A stretch of DNA of 64,000 nucleotides from an uncultured Poribacteria bacterium (GCA_958296125.1 OY282444.1:992001-1056000); one strand, 5' to 3'. Counted from the first letter of the stretch, positions 17,021 to 26,494 are shown. The notes: a model not told the origin generated them from the sequence alone. A program made the numbers and translations.

Positions 17021-17105
17021 AACCTGTTTGAAAAAACAACTCCGACCTCGTAGGCGGGGCATCTTGCCCTGCCACGATACATCATCATGACTTTCCAAAC
17101 AGGTT
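17021..17105. repeat. Palindromic element with AACCTGTTTG ends
   Basis: AACCTGTTTG at 17021-17030 and its complement CAAACAGGTT at 17096-17105 bound an 85-base unit. Its core (CGTAGGCGGGGCATCTTGCC) recurs at 43851 and, inverted, near 58524. Partial copies of the end sequence (CTGTTTG or CAAACAG) are seen near 10090 and 40891. This looks like a small non-coding dispersed repeat or MITE. Confidence 0.65.
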
Positions 17106-17191
17106 ATTAGACAAATTAAAATCCGGGGTTGAATACTCGCGATCGGAGGCCGAAACGACTCTGCAATGTGACAGATGGTTATTCTGAAGTA

Positions 17192-17560
17192 ATGGACAAA
17201 ATCATTCTCAAAGGCATTCGATTTCACGGCTATCACGGCATCGCAGAAGCAGAGCGTCAGCTTGGGCAGAAGTATGAAATAGACATTGAGTTGACGACCG
17301 ACCTCTCCGCTGCCGGCAAAACCGATGACCTTGCCCACACAATTAACTATGCCCAAGTTGTCCAACTGATAGTTGAAATTGGGACCCAGCAGTCATTCCA
17401 ACTCTTTGAAACCCTCGCCGAAACGATTGTAGAGGCAATCTTCGCTCAGTTCCAAATCGAGGAAGTCCGAATCACTGTCAAAAAATTATCTCCTCCCATT
17501 GAGCCAACACTCACCTATGCAGGCGTTGAGATCCATAGGAAGCGAAAGCCAAATGGATAA
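17192..17560 (+). CDS. folB: Dihydroneopterin aldolase
   Basis: FolB cleaves 7,8-dihydroneopterin to 6-hydroxymethyl-dihydropterin in folate synthesis. The 122 residues match the family. It begins MDKIILKGIRFHGYHGIAEAE with the usual FHGYHG motif, and later has DDLAHTINYAQV (substrate-binding Tyr) and the ITVKKLSPPI motif with the catalytic Lys. The ATG at 17192 fixes a standard-length protein; the frame is open further upstream without evidence. The next gene overlaps it by 8 bases. Confidence 0.92.
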   Translation: MDKIILKGIRFHGYHGIAEAERQLGQKYEIDIELTTDLSAAGKTDDLAHTINYAQVVQLIVEIGTQQSFQLFETLAETIVEAIFAQFQIEEVRITVKKLSPPIEPTLTYAGVEIHRKRKPNG

Positions 17561-18800
17561 ATTAGCATCTGCTTTTCACTCTATAATTTTTCTTTGCTTC
17601 ATTCTGATCGCCTGTCAATTCCTCATAGGGAGCAACGTCCCTTCCTCCCCATTGAATCCCGATCCAACTCGCACAGATCTGTTTAACGATTTGCATCCGG
17701 GCGTTCATATCTATCGGTACGATTGGTATGAGGAGCGATGTGTCCTGTATGTCGCCGAAATGGACCGTTCCCATACCGATCTCCACTTTGAAGCGGCAAT
17801 CGCCAGGGATCAGATCTTAGGCAAGGAGACCGTTAGATCCGCTGCACATCGACGCTCGCAGCGTGGTGACCGCCGCGTTTTGGTCGCCATCAACGGCGGA
17901 TTTGGCGTTCTTGGTGACATGAAAGGATACGGCGGCGCGTTGGAAAATCTACATATCCAAGACGGTGAGTTAATGACGCAACCCGCTTCTGATAAGGAGG
18001 CGTGCTTGGGCATGACCTCGGATGGTGATTTCTTGATTGGACCCGTTGAGATGGAAGCTGTCGTGACCGCGGGAACGTATAGCTTCCCGCTGGATTGCAT
18101 CAACCAAAGATTTCTTGATGGCTGCCGATCCATCCTTTATACCCCCCGTATGGGCTATTCGACGCACACGAACCGTAAGCGGGCTTATGAGATGATTCTC
18201 ACCGGGCTCAAGTTGCCAATCACAGGCAAATACCAAAGCGAGTTTATCATCGATCGGTTTGGGAAAGGTGGGAACAACGCCATCCCTAAAGACGGTGCGG
18301 TGATCTCCTTCCGCTCACGAATCGATAAGAAATTGGAGTCGCAATTAAGCGAGGGGAAACGTGGAAAGATTGAAATTGGACTCAAGCCAGCTATCTGGAA
18401 TCGGGCCATCCAAGCAATTGGTGGTCGGGTGCAACTTGTGAAAAATGGGCGAATCAATGAAACCCTAGCAAAGCAGCACCACACCCAGAACAATCCTACG
18501 CCCGGTAAACGGCAGCGCGACTTGGCGTTGAGCTATGAACCGCGCACCGCCCTCGGTTACAACGCGCAGAAATTGATTCTAATTGTGGCGGACGGGCGAC
18601 GGGCGGGGTATAGCACGGGGGTATCTCTATATCGGCTTGCAAGCCTCCTTATTGAACTCGGCGTGACGGAAGCTATCAATCTGGATGGCGGTTCATCGAG
18701 CACCTTTGTTGTCGATGGAAAGGTCGTCAATCGTCCCTCTGGACAGCGTGAACGCGCTGTCCTCAACACCGTTTTTATCACGGTTGATCAGCCCCGGTAA
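17553..18800 (+). CDS. Phosphodiester glycosidase-like (NAGPA domain) exported protein
   Basis: This 415-residue protein starts 8 bases inside folB with AGGAAGCG upstream. The N-terminus is a signal peptide with LIAC, so it is either lipidated or cleaved. The body shows the NAGPA/DUF2233 pattern: VLVAINGGFGVLG early, then a long beta region, and near the end INLDGGSSSTFVVDG followed by RPSGQRERAVLNTVFI. The family includes the uncovering enzyme that removes GlcNAc from phosphodiester-linked glycans, and bacterial members act on envelope or cell-wall sugars. The true substrate here is unknown. Confidence 0.8.
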   Translation: MDKLASAFHSIIFLCFILIACQFLIGSNVPSSPLNPDPTRTDLFNDLHPGVHIYRYDWYEERCVLYVAEMDRSHTDLHFEAAIARDQILGKETVRSAAHRRSQRGDRRVLVAINGGFGVLGDMKGYGGALENLHIQDGELMTQPASDKEACLGMTSDGDFLIGPVEMEAVVTAGTYSFPLDCINQRFLDGCRSILYTPRMGYSTHTNRKRAYEMILTGLKLPITGKYQSEFIIDRFGKGGNNAIPKDGAVISFRSRIDKKLESQLSEGKRGKIEIGLKPAIWNRAIQAIGGRVQLVKNGRINETLAKQHHTQNNPTPGKRQRDLALSYEPRTALGYNAQKLILIVADGRRAGYSTGVSLYRLASLLIELGVTEAINLDGGSSSTFVVDGKVVNRPSGQRERAVLNTVFITVDQPR

Positions 18801-19068
18801 AATGGAGGCAACCCATTAGGCGACAAGTGCGCCGATAGATCCGGATTGCGCTCTGATCAACTTGCAGGGCACATTCCACTGAGCTCGTTATCGGAAGTTT
18901 GTCGTAGCCTTCCACTGGAATTTGTGATAACATCCCGCGCGAAGCAGAACACGGACTTGATGTCGAAGAAAGGGGTATACCGTACTAAACCATCCTGTCC
19001 GTGTCCGTTAAAACTAGAAGAGTCTTTGACAAACTGTAGTTACCAACCAAAACATTAGGAGGTGCAAG

Positions 19069-19473
19069 ATGCCAGAGCGAACCGAACTGAATCCACAATG
19101 GCCCTGGGCGAGCCAATTCCGGATTGCCCAAGGTGTGCGGGTGGGAAACACCGTGTACGTATCGGGACAGGTCGCTTTCGATCCGCAAGGTAATATAGTC
19201 GGCGAGGACGATATGGGCGTGCAGGCGCGACAAGTTTTCACCAATATCCAAGCGGTCCTTGCTGAAGCCGGCGCAACTATGGAGGACGTGGTAAAGATCA
19301 CAGCGTTTCTGACCGATATGAGCCGGTACGCAGAATACGCAGCGGCGCGCACCGAGGCATTCCCGAACAATATACCCGCTAGCGCCACGGTCACCACACC
19401 GACGTTGGTCAACAGCGATCTGCTCGTTGAGGTTGAGGCAATCGCCGAGATTGGCTGCGGGGCAGAGACATAG
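19069..19473 (+). CDS. ridA: RidA family enamine/imine deaminase
   Basis: RidA hydrolyses reactive 2-aminoacrylate and related imines made by PLP enzymes. The 134 residues include VGNTVYVSGQVAFDPQG, TNIQAVLAEAGATMEDVVK and, near the end, VEVEAIAEIG, all typical; the family Arg that binds the substrate carboxylate lies near ARTEAFPN. AGGAGG lies 7 bases before the ATG. It stands alone, with no neighbour that suggests a specific substrate, though it is 4 kb from argD, a PLP enzyme. Confidence 0.87.
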   Translation: MPERTELNPQWPWASQFRIAQGVRVGNTVYVSGQVAFDPQGNIVGEDDMGVQARQVFTNIQAVLAEAGATMEDVVKITAFLTDMSRYAEYAAARTEAFPNNIPASATVTTPTLVNSDLLVEVEAIAEIGCGAET

Positions 19474-19574
19474 TTGTGAGCCGACCTTAAAATTATCGCA
19501 TCACTAAAATCAAAGCGGTATAGCTCATCTGTCGAGGCAAAAGCGGTGATTCATTGAGTTCCCCTCTTTTGACA

Positions 19575-21530
19575 ATGCGAAGCGATCGCCCAATGAAAGA
19601 CACGTTTATCACCTTCCAGAACGGTTTAACGCTCAAATCTTGTCTAATCGCCCTATTGCTCATACCAATCACTGTGTATTGGCTTATTGAGCTTGAAGTC
19701 GTCCGCTATACCTTCCCGACAATTATCCACCCGTTTTCAAATGTCATCTTTGTCATTTTTTGGCTCCTGCTGATTCGGTATGTACTTGTTAAAATCTCTC
19801 CAACGCTTGGTCTCTCTCAGCAGGAGCTTCTTACCATCTATGTCATGTTGGGTTTCGTTTCTTGCCTCTGTTCGTATGACATGATGGAGATTTTGGTCCC
19901 GATTTTGGGACACCCGTTTCGGTTTGCCACCCCTGAAAACGGTTGGCGAGAACTACTTTTCAAACACCTGCCCGAATGGCTTACCGTGCGGGACGAGAAA
20001 GCCCTAACCCCATTCTATAAAGGAGGATCAACCCTCTACGAGGAGGGATATTTTAAGGCATGGCTCATCCCCGGCGTTGCCTGGATTGTGTTCCTATTTG
20101 CACTGATGGTTGTGATGTTGGGCCTCACCACCTTGTTGCGGAAACAGTGGACGGAGCACGAACGGTTGACGTATCCGCTGATTCAACTTCCGCTGGAGAT
20201 GACCAATCCCCAATCCAGCTTCTTCAAAAACAGACTGATGTGGCTTGGTTTCGGCATCGCCGCTTTAATTAGTATCGAGAACCTGCTCAATTCAATCCAT
20301 CCCATTTTCCCCTACATTCCCGTCAAGCGTCAGTACATCCATCAGTATTTCACCGAGCACCCCTGGAATGCGATGGGAAGCATAAAGCTCTCCTTCTATC
20401 CTTTCGTCATTGGCATCAGCTTTCTTATGCCGCTCGACCTCCTGCTTTCATGCTGGGTGTTTTACTGGATTTACAAAATTGAACTGATGGGCAGCAACAT
20501 TATGGGCTGGGAGAGCCTTCCGCACTTTCCATATATCGCCGAACAGAGTTTCGGCGTATATATTGGGCTACTCGCAGTCGCGCTGTGGACTGGCAGGGCA
20601 CATTTCACAAGGTTAGGACGCCATCTGCTCAGCGGTGCCGCATCCCCGTCACAACTGGACGATTCTCATGAACCAATACCATATCGTTCAGCATTTGCGT
20701 GCGTGGTATTTGGCATGCTCTTCTTGACAGTCTTCTCCTACAAGGCGGGTATGCCGTTATGGGTGATTCCACTGTTTTTCGGGATTTACTTCTTATTAGG
20801 AACGATGATTGCGAGGCTGCGTGCGGAAATGGGATTCTTGTGCCACGATTTTCAAAACCGTGTCGATCCGCATCACATGATCATCGACACCTTCGGAACA
20901 CGCCGGCTGGGTGCTGGTGCTCTCACCGTTTTTACGTTATACATGCACTTCACTTTCGCAAACCGAACCAACCTAATGCCGCAGCAGCTGGAAGCCTTCA
21001 AGATTGCGGAACGGCGAAATATCAATCCCCGCCATATCGCCCTCGCTATCGTGCTCGCAACACTCGTCGGGGCAATCGCAACGTTCTGGCTCTTGTTGGA
21101 CAACTACTATCGACACGGTGCCGAGTCGGGATACTACATGGGACCGACCACGCAACGAGGCTGGATCTACAACCGGCTTGAAAGCTGGTTAAACTCGCCT
21201 CAAGAGCAAGATAAAACCGCGCTTGCCTTCATAGGCGGTGGACTTGGTATGACAGTGGTATTGATGTTTCTGAGAGGCCGTTTTCTGTGGTGGTCGCTCC
21301 ACCCCCTTGGCTATGCAATGGCGGATAGCTGGGGGATGTACAACCTGTGGAGTTGCCTATTTGTCGCTTGGGCGTTCAAAGCGATTATCCTCCGCTATGG
21401 GGGCCTCAACGCCTATCGTCGCGCCATACCTTGCTTTTTGGGATTGGCTTTGGGAGATTATCTGTTAAGCAATATCTGGGGAATTTTGAGTATTCTGACC
21501 AATACACCCTTATACCAATTTTTCCCCTAG
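19575..21530 (+). CDS. Large polytopic membrane protein (DUF6785/DUF6784-like)
   Basis: A 651-residue protein with about a dozen hydrophobic segments, starting CLIALLLIPITVYWLIELEV. Two long soluble loops carry charged residues. I recognise its general style from uncultured marine and sponge-associated genomes, where such proteins sit next to sugar isomerases and sulfatases; a transport role is inferred. Motifs such as RLRAEMGFLCHDF and NRTNLMPQQLEAFKIAERR are conspicuous cytosolic regions. The ATG at 19575 is uncertain, as a second one at 19593 would give MKDTFITF. It is followed by an isomerase and a sulfatase-type gene on the same strand, a typical carbohydrate locus. Confidence 0.7.
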   Translation: MRSDRPMKDTFITFQNGLTLKSCLIALLLIPITVYWLIELEVVRYTFPTIIHPFSNVIFVIFWLLLIRYVLVKISPTLGLSQQELLTIYVMLGFVSCLCSYDMMEILVPILGHPFRFATPENGWRELLFKHLPEWLTVRDEKALTPFYKGGSTLYEEGYFKAWLIPGVAWIVFLFALMVVMLGLTTLLRKQWTEHERLTYPLIQLPLEMTNPQSSFFKNRLMWLGFGIAALISIENLLNSIHPIFPYIPVKRQYIHQYFTEHPWNAMGSIKLSFYPFVIGISFLMPLDLLLSCWVFYWIYKIELMGSNIMGWESLPHFPYIAEQSFGVYIGLLAVALWTGRAHFTRLGRHLLSGAASPSQLDDSHEPIPYRSAFACVVFGMLFLTVFSYKAGMPLWVIPLFFGIYFLLGTMIARLRAEMGFLCHDFQNRVDPHHMIIDTFGTRRLGAGALTVFTLYMHFTFANRTNLMPQQLEAFKIAERRNINPRHIALAIVLATLVGAIATFWLLLDNYYRHGAESGYYMGPTTQRGWIYNRLESWLNSPQEQDKTALAFIGGGLGMTVVLMFLRGRFLWWSLHPLGYAMADSWGMYNLWSCLFVAWAFKAIILRYGGLNAYRRAIPCFLGLALGDYLLSNIWGILSILTNTPLYQFFP

Positions 21531-21575
21531 CTCATTTATCCTTCCATCAAATTCATCAAAAATGAAGGTTTAACT

Positions 21576-22397
21576 ATGAAACTAAGTTGTATACCCGTTT
21601 CACTCTACGAAGATATCTTTAGCGGCAAGAAATCAGTTGTCGATTGGATTCATTTTGCGGCTGCCCTAGGGCTGGAGGGAGTTGACTTCAGCGTAAAATT
21701 CTTTCCGACCCGAGATGAGGATACCCTTAATGCCATCTCTGAGGAAGGGCAAAAGATTGGTATTGAGTTCTGTGCATTGGCGTGTTATCCTGATTTTACA
21801 CATCCAGACGCTGAGCAGCGTGCACAAGAGATAGCACAGATGAAAGCAGATGTGCAACTGACAGCGGCACTCGGTGCCAAATACACCCGTGTGACCGCCG
21901 GACAGAATCACCCCGGCACCGATCGGAAACAGGGAATCCGCTGGGCAGTTGAGGGGCTTCACCAAGTGGTTGATGAAGCGGATAGGTTGGGCGTAACCTT
22001 AGTCTACGAAAACCACACCAAAGGTGCGCCTTGGCAATATTGGGACTTCTCACAACCCAGCGATATTTTCTTGGAAATTCTCAATAGTCTTTCGGATACC
22101 TCCCTCAAGGTCTGCTTTGACACCGCAAATTCTCTGGTCCTCCGAGAAGATCCGATAACGTTGTTAGAAGCTGTCATAGACAGGGTAGTGGTTGTTCATG
22201 TGTTTGACATCCGCACCCCAGGCGAATTCGAGACCGTCCTTGTTGGCACCGGGGCATCTCCTATAAAACAAGTTCTCTCCATCTTGAAACGCAACGGCTT
22301 CGATGGTTGGTTGAGCATCGAGGAGGCGAGCCGTACAGGAGAAGCAGGGTTTGAAAACGCTGTCCCCTTCGTTCGTCGCGCATGGGAGGAGGCTTGA
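21576..22397 (+). CDS. Sugar phosphate isomerase/epimerase family TIM barrel
   Basis: A 273-residue member of the same fold family as the genes at 8230 and 29744. Metal-ligand positions are readable: Glu in LVYENHTKG, Asp in KVCFDTANS, His in VVVHVFDIR and Glu in WLSIEEAS. It starts at an ATG 45 bases after the permease and stops 10 bases before the sulfatase start. The three probably form one operon. Substrate unknown. Confidence 0.85.
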   Translation: MKLSCIPVSLYEDIFSGKKSVVDWIHFAAALGLEGVDFSVKFFPTRDEDTLNAISEEGQKIGIEFCALACYPDFTHPDAEQRAQEIAQMKADVQLTAALGAKYTRVTAGQNHPGTDRKQGIRWAVEGLHQVVDEADRLGVTLVYENHTKGAPWQYWDFSQPSDIFLEILNSLSDTSLKVCFDTANSLVLREDPITLLEAVIDRVVVVHVFDIRTPGEFETVLVGTGASPIKQVLSILKRNGFDGWLSIEEASRTGEAGFENAVPFVRRAWEEA

Positions 22398-22407
22398 TGA
22401 TAACATC

Positions 22408-23847
22408 ATGAACATTATCTGTATTTGCTTAGACACATTTCGAGCTGATATTATCGGACCGGGCAAAAAGTATAGCCATGTCCAAACGCCCAACCTCGAT
22501 GCGCTAGCAGGGGAAAGTATCCGTTTTACGCGGGCATTTGGGGAAGGTCAACCCACGCTTCAAATACGTCGCGGATTGTTTACTGGCATGAGGAGCTTTC
22601 CTTGGCGATTCAACTTCGACCGCCGGGGGCATTGGCACCATGCAGCCGGCTGGCATAAAATCCCCCCAGAGCAAGATACAATCGCTGAAGTCCTGCTGGA
22701 GAGAGGCTATCTGACAGCATTGATCGCTGATACCTATCACATGTTCAAACCTACCATGAACTTCTCACGCGGATTTGCTCACTTGGACTTCATTCGGGGG
22801 CAAGAATCGGACAACTGGCGAAGCGGCGATCCGCGGCTGATTGAAGATCAACTGAAAGGGCATGTCAGGGAACCGATCAACTGGCAGCACCACGCAGGGC
22901 TCGTCAATTACCTGCTCAATCAACGGCATCGGTGCTCTGAAGATGATTACAGTTGTGCCCGCGTGTTTCGAGCCGCTTGTGAATGGCTCGACGACAACTA
23001 CACAGTGGGACCCTTCTTCCTATGGATAGACAGCTTTGATCCGCATGAACCGTGGGATCCGCCCCCCGGCTACGCAGACGCATATCTCCCCGACTATTCA
23101 GGTAAAGACTTCATCACGCCGGGGGCAGCGTCTGAACAAGACAACCCAACAGAAGATGAACTCCGTCGGATCGAAGCACTCTATCTCGGCGAAGTCACCT
23201 TCGTTGACAAATGTATTGGACGGCTGCTCTCCAAAATAGAGGACTTAAAGCTACGTGATGACACACTAATAGTAATCCTTTCAGACCATGGCACCCAGCT
23301 CCGCGACCAAGGACGCTTCGGAAAAGGGCCCGACCAGCTGCATCCATTTAACACGCAATTGAATCTGTTGATTCGCCATCCGGGGAGACAGCAAGGTCAG
23401 GAGGTGGATGCGTTTGTTCAAAACCACGACCTGATGCCGACCTTGTTATATCAGCTGGGGATTCCTTGTGAATGGACAGATGGGGTGAATTTCTGGCAAC
23501 TGGTAACCGGTGAACAGTCATCTATTCGTGACCGGATTATTATCGGCTGGGCAGATTTCGCAACAGGCAACGCACGCGGTCGTGTCAGCGTCAGAGATGA
23601 ACGCTGGAACTTTTGCACCGCTGTCGGTTATGACGATCCGGACGGCGATGAACTGTTCGATTTGGCAGATGATCCCGCAGAAATCCACAACGTGGCAGGA
23701 AATCACCCGGTTGTCGTTAAGGAATCCCGGGCGGAAGTGGAAGGATTGTTGGGACAGCCCCTGCCGGGCCGCATGATTGAGGTATGCGATCCGGCGGTGG
23801 GACCAATGACGCAATGGTTACAGCAGAAGCTCCAGCAGTTCAACTGA
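22408..23847 (+). CDS. Sulfatase-fold hydrolase with Thr at the nucleophile position
   Basis: This 479-residue protein has the alkaline phosphatase/sulfatase fold. Metal-binding motifs include CICLDTFRADI at the N-terminus, DSFDPHEPW in the middle and LSDHGTQLRDQGRFGKG later. In true sulfatases the site reads C/S-x-P-S-R and the Cys or Ser becomes formylglycine. Here the matching stretch is TLQIRRGLFTG, with Thr50 at the nucleophile site and Arg54 kept. Thr is the nucleophile in related phosphodiesterases and some phosphatases, so this may be a phosphodiesterase or phosphonate hydrolase and not a sulfatase. GGGAGGAGG lies upstream of the ATG at 22408. No signal peptide is seen, so it is cytosolic. 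Confidence 0.8.
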   Translation: MNIICICLDTFRADIIGPGKKYSHVQTPNLDALAGESIRFTRAFGEGQPTLQIRRGLFTGMRSFPWRFNFDRRGHWHHAAGWHKIPPEQDTIAEVLLERGYLTALIADTYHMFKPTMNFSRGFAHLDFIRGQESDNWRSGDPRLIEDQLKGHVREPINWQHHAGLVNYLLNQRHRCSEDDYSCARVFRAACEWLDDNYTVGPFFLWIDSFDPHEPWDPPPGYADAYLPDYSGKDFITPGAASEQDNPTEDELRRIEALYLGEVTFVDKCIGRLLSKIEDLKLRDDTLIVILSDHGTQLRDQGRFGKGPDQLHPFNTQLNLLIRHPGRQQGQEVDAFVQNHDLMPTLLYQLGIPCEWTDGVNFWQLVTGEQSSIRDRIIIGWADFATGNARGRVSVRDERWNFCTAVGYDDPDGDELFDLADDPAEIHNVAGNHPVVVKESRAEVEGLLGQPLPGRMIEVCDPAVGPMTQWLQQKLQQFN

Positions 23848-23867
23848 AAAGTTAAGAAAATTGAACC

Positions 23868-25301
23868 ATGACCAAAGCACCCCAATCGGGCCTCCTCACT
23901 GAATCGAATATGGCGTTGTTCGCTGACTATTATGAATTCACGATGGGAAAGGCAGATTTCGACAGTGGAAACAACGCAATCTGCACCGAGAACTACTTTG
24001 TCCGATCCATCCCACAAGGTGAGTATCTGATAGCGGCAGGCTTGGAGCAGGTTATCCACTACATCTTGAACCTTCGCTTTACCGATGCAGACCTCCAATG
24101 GCTGAAGGAAAGCAAGGCAACACCGGACATGAGCGATGATTTCCTCGATTACCTACGCCACTTCAAATTCGATGGCACTGTTTATGCGCTGCCTGAAGGG
24201 ACACCTGCCTTTGCAAACGAACCGCTGATCAACGTAACAGGTCGATCCATCGACATCCAGATCTTCGAGACCTACCTCCTCAACGTGATGAACTTCCAGA
24301 CGTTAATCGCCACGAAGACCGCACGGATTGTTCATGCAGCGTGTGGACGCACTTGCTTCGATTTTGGGGCACGCCGGGCACATGGGCGAGATGCCGGTAT
24401 TTTGGCTGCACGGGCATCGTTCATCGGCGGCACTGCCGGTACATCCCTCGTCATTGCGGGGCAATACTTCAACATCCCTTACGTCGGGACAACCGCGCAC
24501 AAGTTCATCATGGACCGTCCGTCCGAACTAGCGGCGTTTCGAGACTATGCCCACTCTTTCCCCCACAACACCCTTCTCCTGATCGATACCTACGATACTA
24601 TTCAGGGAGCAAAAAATGCCTGTATTGTTGGGAAAGAGATGCAGGCAAGCGGTGCACAACTGAGAGGGGTTCGGCTGGATAGCGGCGATCTGCTAGCACT
24701 GAGCAAAGCAGTGAGAGAGATCTTCAATGAAGCGGGACTGACTGACGTACAAATCTTTGCCAGCAACGACCTTGACGAGTTTCAGATTGACAGGTTATTG
24801 GCTGCAGGTGCACCGATTGACGGTTTTGGCATCGGCACCCGTTTGGCGACGGGGGCAAATTTCAACCCGTTGACCGGTGAAGGAGGTCCCTCGTCACTGC
24901 CCGGCGTCTACAAGCATGTCGAGCGAATCGCGGGCGAGCAGGTTACTGCGACAATGAAGTTCAGCGAGGATACGGGAAAATCGACCCTTCCAAGCAGGAA
25001 GCAGCTCCATCGCTTATACAATGCTGAAGGAAACTACGTTAAGGATGTGATTAGCCTCTGGGATGAAGATTTACCAGATGGCGAGCCGCTGCTTGTCCCG
25101 GTAGTCCGCAAGGGGGAGTTAGTCTATTCGTTCCCTAACTCGGCTGCGCTGCAGGCAAAAGCCAAAACCGAGCTGGCGAGGCTGCCCGCCCCTTATAAAA
25201 GGTTGACGGATGCGGAAGAATACCCTGTTGTTCTGAGTCCAAAACTGAAGGATTTATTGAAGCAATTAAAGCAAAACAGGCAATCTAAAGGTAGAGAATA
25301 A
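23868..25301 (+). CDS. pncB: Nicotinate phosphoribosyltransferase
   Basis: PncB makes nicotinate mononucleotide from nicotinate and PRPP to salvage NAD. The 477 residues fit the family. Visible: ADYYEFTMGKADF at the N-terminus, FDFGARRAHGRDAG with the active-site His, LLIDTYDTIQGAKNA, LRGVRLDSGDL and IDGFGIGTRLATG. The ATG at 23868 lies 20 bases after the sulfatase-type gene, although no strong ribosome-binding site is seen. The reading frame is complete and of standard length. Confidence 0.94.
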   Translation: MTKAPQSGLLTESNMALFADYYEFTMGKADFDSGNNAICTENYFVRSIPQGEYLIAAGLEQVIHYILNLRFTDADLQWLKESKATPDMSDDFLDYLRHFKFDGTVYALPEGTPAFANEPLINVTGRSIDIQIFETYLLNVMNFQTLIATKTARIVHAACGRTCFDFGARRAHGRDAGILAARASFIGGTAGTSLVIAGQYFNIPYVGTTAHKFIMDRPSELAAFRDYAHSFPHNTLLLIDTYDTIQGAKNACIVGKEMQASGAQLRGVRLDSGDLLALSKAVREIFNEAGLTDVQIFASNDLDEFQIDRLLAAGAPIDGFGIGTRLATGANFNPLTGEGGPSSLPGVYKHVERIAGEQVTATMKFSEDTGKSTLPSRKQLHRLYNAEGNYVKDVISLWDEDLPDGEPLLVPVVRKGELVYSFPNSAALQAKAKTELARLPAPYKRLTDAEEYPVVLSPKLKDLLKQLKQNRQSKGRE

Positions 25302-25310
25302 CCCCAAAAC

Positions 25311-26189
25311 ATGCACTATATACAATCCCACGCAGGCAATAGATATACATTTAGTGGAAATCTACGACGGTTGTTTGAAGATCTGGTCAAACAGCTAATT
25401 AGAAATCATTCGCCAACCCAAGCTTGGCAAAACGAGGTCAAAAATAGAAATGAAACATACCATAGAGAAGTTATTCTAGATCGAGGGAGAACTAATTTTG
25501 ATGAACCATTTAATGGACTTTCTCCAGAAGATAAAGTGTTGATCTATTGTGCCCATTACATGCCTATGCACCTTGTTAGTTCTTACCATATATTTCGTAT
25601 TCATACTCGGTTTTTTAGAACTCGCCTCATATCGATAATCAATAAAATTGTTTTCATTGACTTTGGTTCTGGACCATCAACTTCAGGTATTGCATTCTGG
25701 GCTTTTGCAAAGATGCTTAACAGCATTTATTTAGGGGTTGAGTATTCAGAGGCAATGCGTAATAGAGCAAGGGAAATCAACCAATATGGTCCTAACCAAT
25801 ATGGGAGTCCATTCTTTAGCAGATTTGAGGCAATTAGTGACTATAACCAATTGACTGAGCTAATAGATAATCTCATTGCAGCGGATGATAAAATACCAAT
25901 TATATTTAACTTCTGCTATTTTCTCGCAAGCCGGACATTAGACATCAGCAATTTATCTGATGTAATAGTTCAGATTATGGAAAAATATAGTAAAAATAAT
26001 ATGTGCATAGTATATCAAAATCCCGTTTCCTCACCACTACACGCAAATTGGGAAACCCTCAAGGCTAACCTTCCGGAATTCAGAAGTGTAATAACCCAAT
26101 CAAATATCCAGCGGTTTCGTTATGATAGCCTAACAACTGGTTTAACTCACAATGCTAATGTCTACTATGATATACTTTTTAACGGTTGA
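25311..26189 (+). CDS. Hypothetical protein, methyltransferase-like, AT-rich
   Basis: A 292-residue protein in a stretch of visibly higher A+T content and different codon use than its neighbours, so it was probably acquired. It contains VFIDFGSGPSTSG near residue 115, which looks like the SAM-binding motif I of a class I methyltransferase, and LGVEYSEAMR, like motif II. No recognition of a named family. The start at 25311 is only 9 bases after pncB and has no clear ribosome-binding site. The stop codon lies at the edge of an IS200/IS605-like sequence, so the gene may have been delivered with or cut by a mobile element. Confidence 0.5.
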   Translation: MHYIQSHAGNRYTFSGNLRRLFEDLVKQLIRNHSPTQAWQNEVKNRNETYHREVILDRGRTNFDEPFNGLSPEDKVLIYCAHYMPMHLVSSYHIFRIHTRFFRTRLISIINKIVFIDFGSGPSTSGIAFWAFAKMLNSIYLGVEYSEAMRNRAREINQYGPNQYGSPFFSRFEAISDYNQLTELIDNLIAADDKIPIIFNFCYFLASRTLDISNLSDVIVQIMEKYSKNNMCIVYQNPVSSPLHANWETLKANLPEFRSVITQSNIQRFRYDSLTTGLTHNANVYYDILFNG

Positions 26190-26340
26190 CATACTCCCAA
26201 ACCTAAAGGATTGGGATTCTTATCCTTTAGGAATCGAATTGTGGTATCAACACAGACAGCGGAAGCCCGTCTTACGTCTGCTACTCCAGTGGACAATGCC
26301 CTGCCCACTCCCCTCGCGGGGACGCTTACAAGTTTAACAC
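26185..26340. mobile_element. Orphan IS200/IS605-type end sequence (no transposase)
   Basis: The sequence GGTTGACATACTCCCAAACC, then CTAAAGGATTGGG, then TATCCTTTAGGAATCG, forms hairpins typical of IS200/IS605 or IS1341-type ends: CCCAAACCTAAAGG pairs in part with CCTAAAGGATTGGG. Further on, CGGAAGCCCG and ACCTGCCC-like short stems are present. Such ends normally flank tnpA or tnpB; neither gene is in the window. I judge this a solitary end or a non-autonomous derivative. Identification rests on remembered sequence style. Confidence 0.45.
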
Positions 26341-26387
26341 GTTGCAACTACAAAAGTAACAAAAAAACGCTAAAGCGAAACTTATAT

Positions 26388-26461
26388 CCCAAGTATACCT
26401 GGTCTCCCGCGAACGGGACAGGTCGGAACGGACAATACTTGGGCTTTACGGGCTAAAGCCC
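26388..26461 (+). ncRNA. Candidate structured RNA, possibly omegaRNA-like
   Basis: A long-range stem CCCAAGTAT (26388-26396) with ATACTTGGG (26435-26443) encloses a hairpin with ACCTG/CAGGT and TCCCG/CGGGA around a CGAA loop. A second hairpin GGGCTTTA/TAAAGCCC (26441-26461) shares three Gs with the first stem, so the two are mutually exclusive. Position next to an IS605-like end suggests a TnpB guide-RNA remnant, but this is speculative. Confidence 0.4.
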
Positions 26462-26494
26462 CATTTTGTAAATTCGACTTAAGGAGGGCCGACA

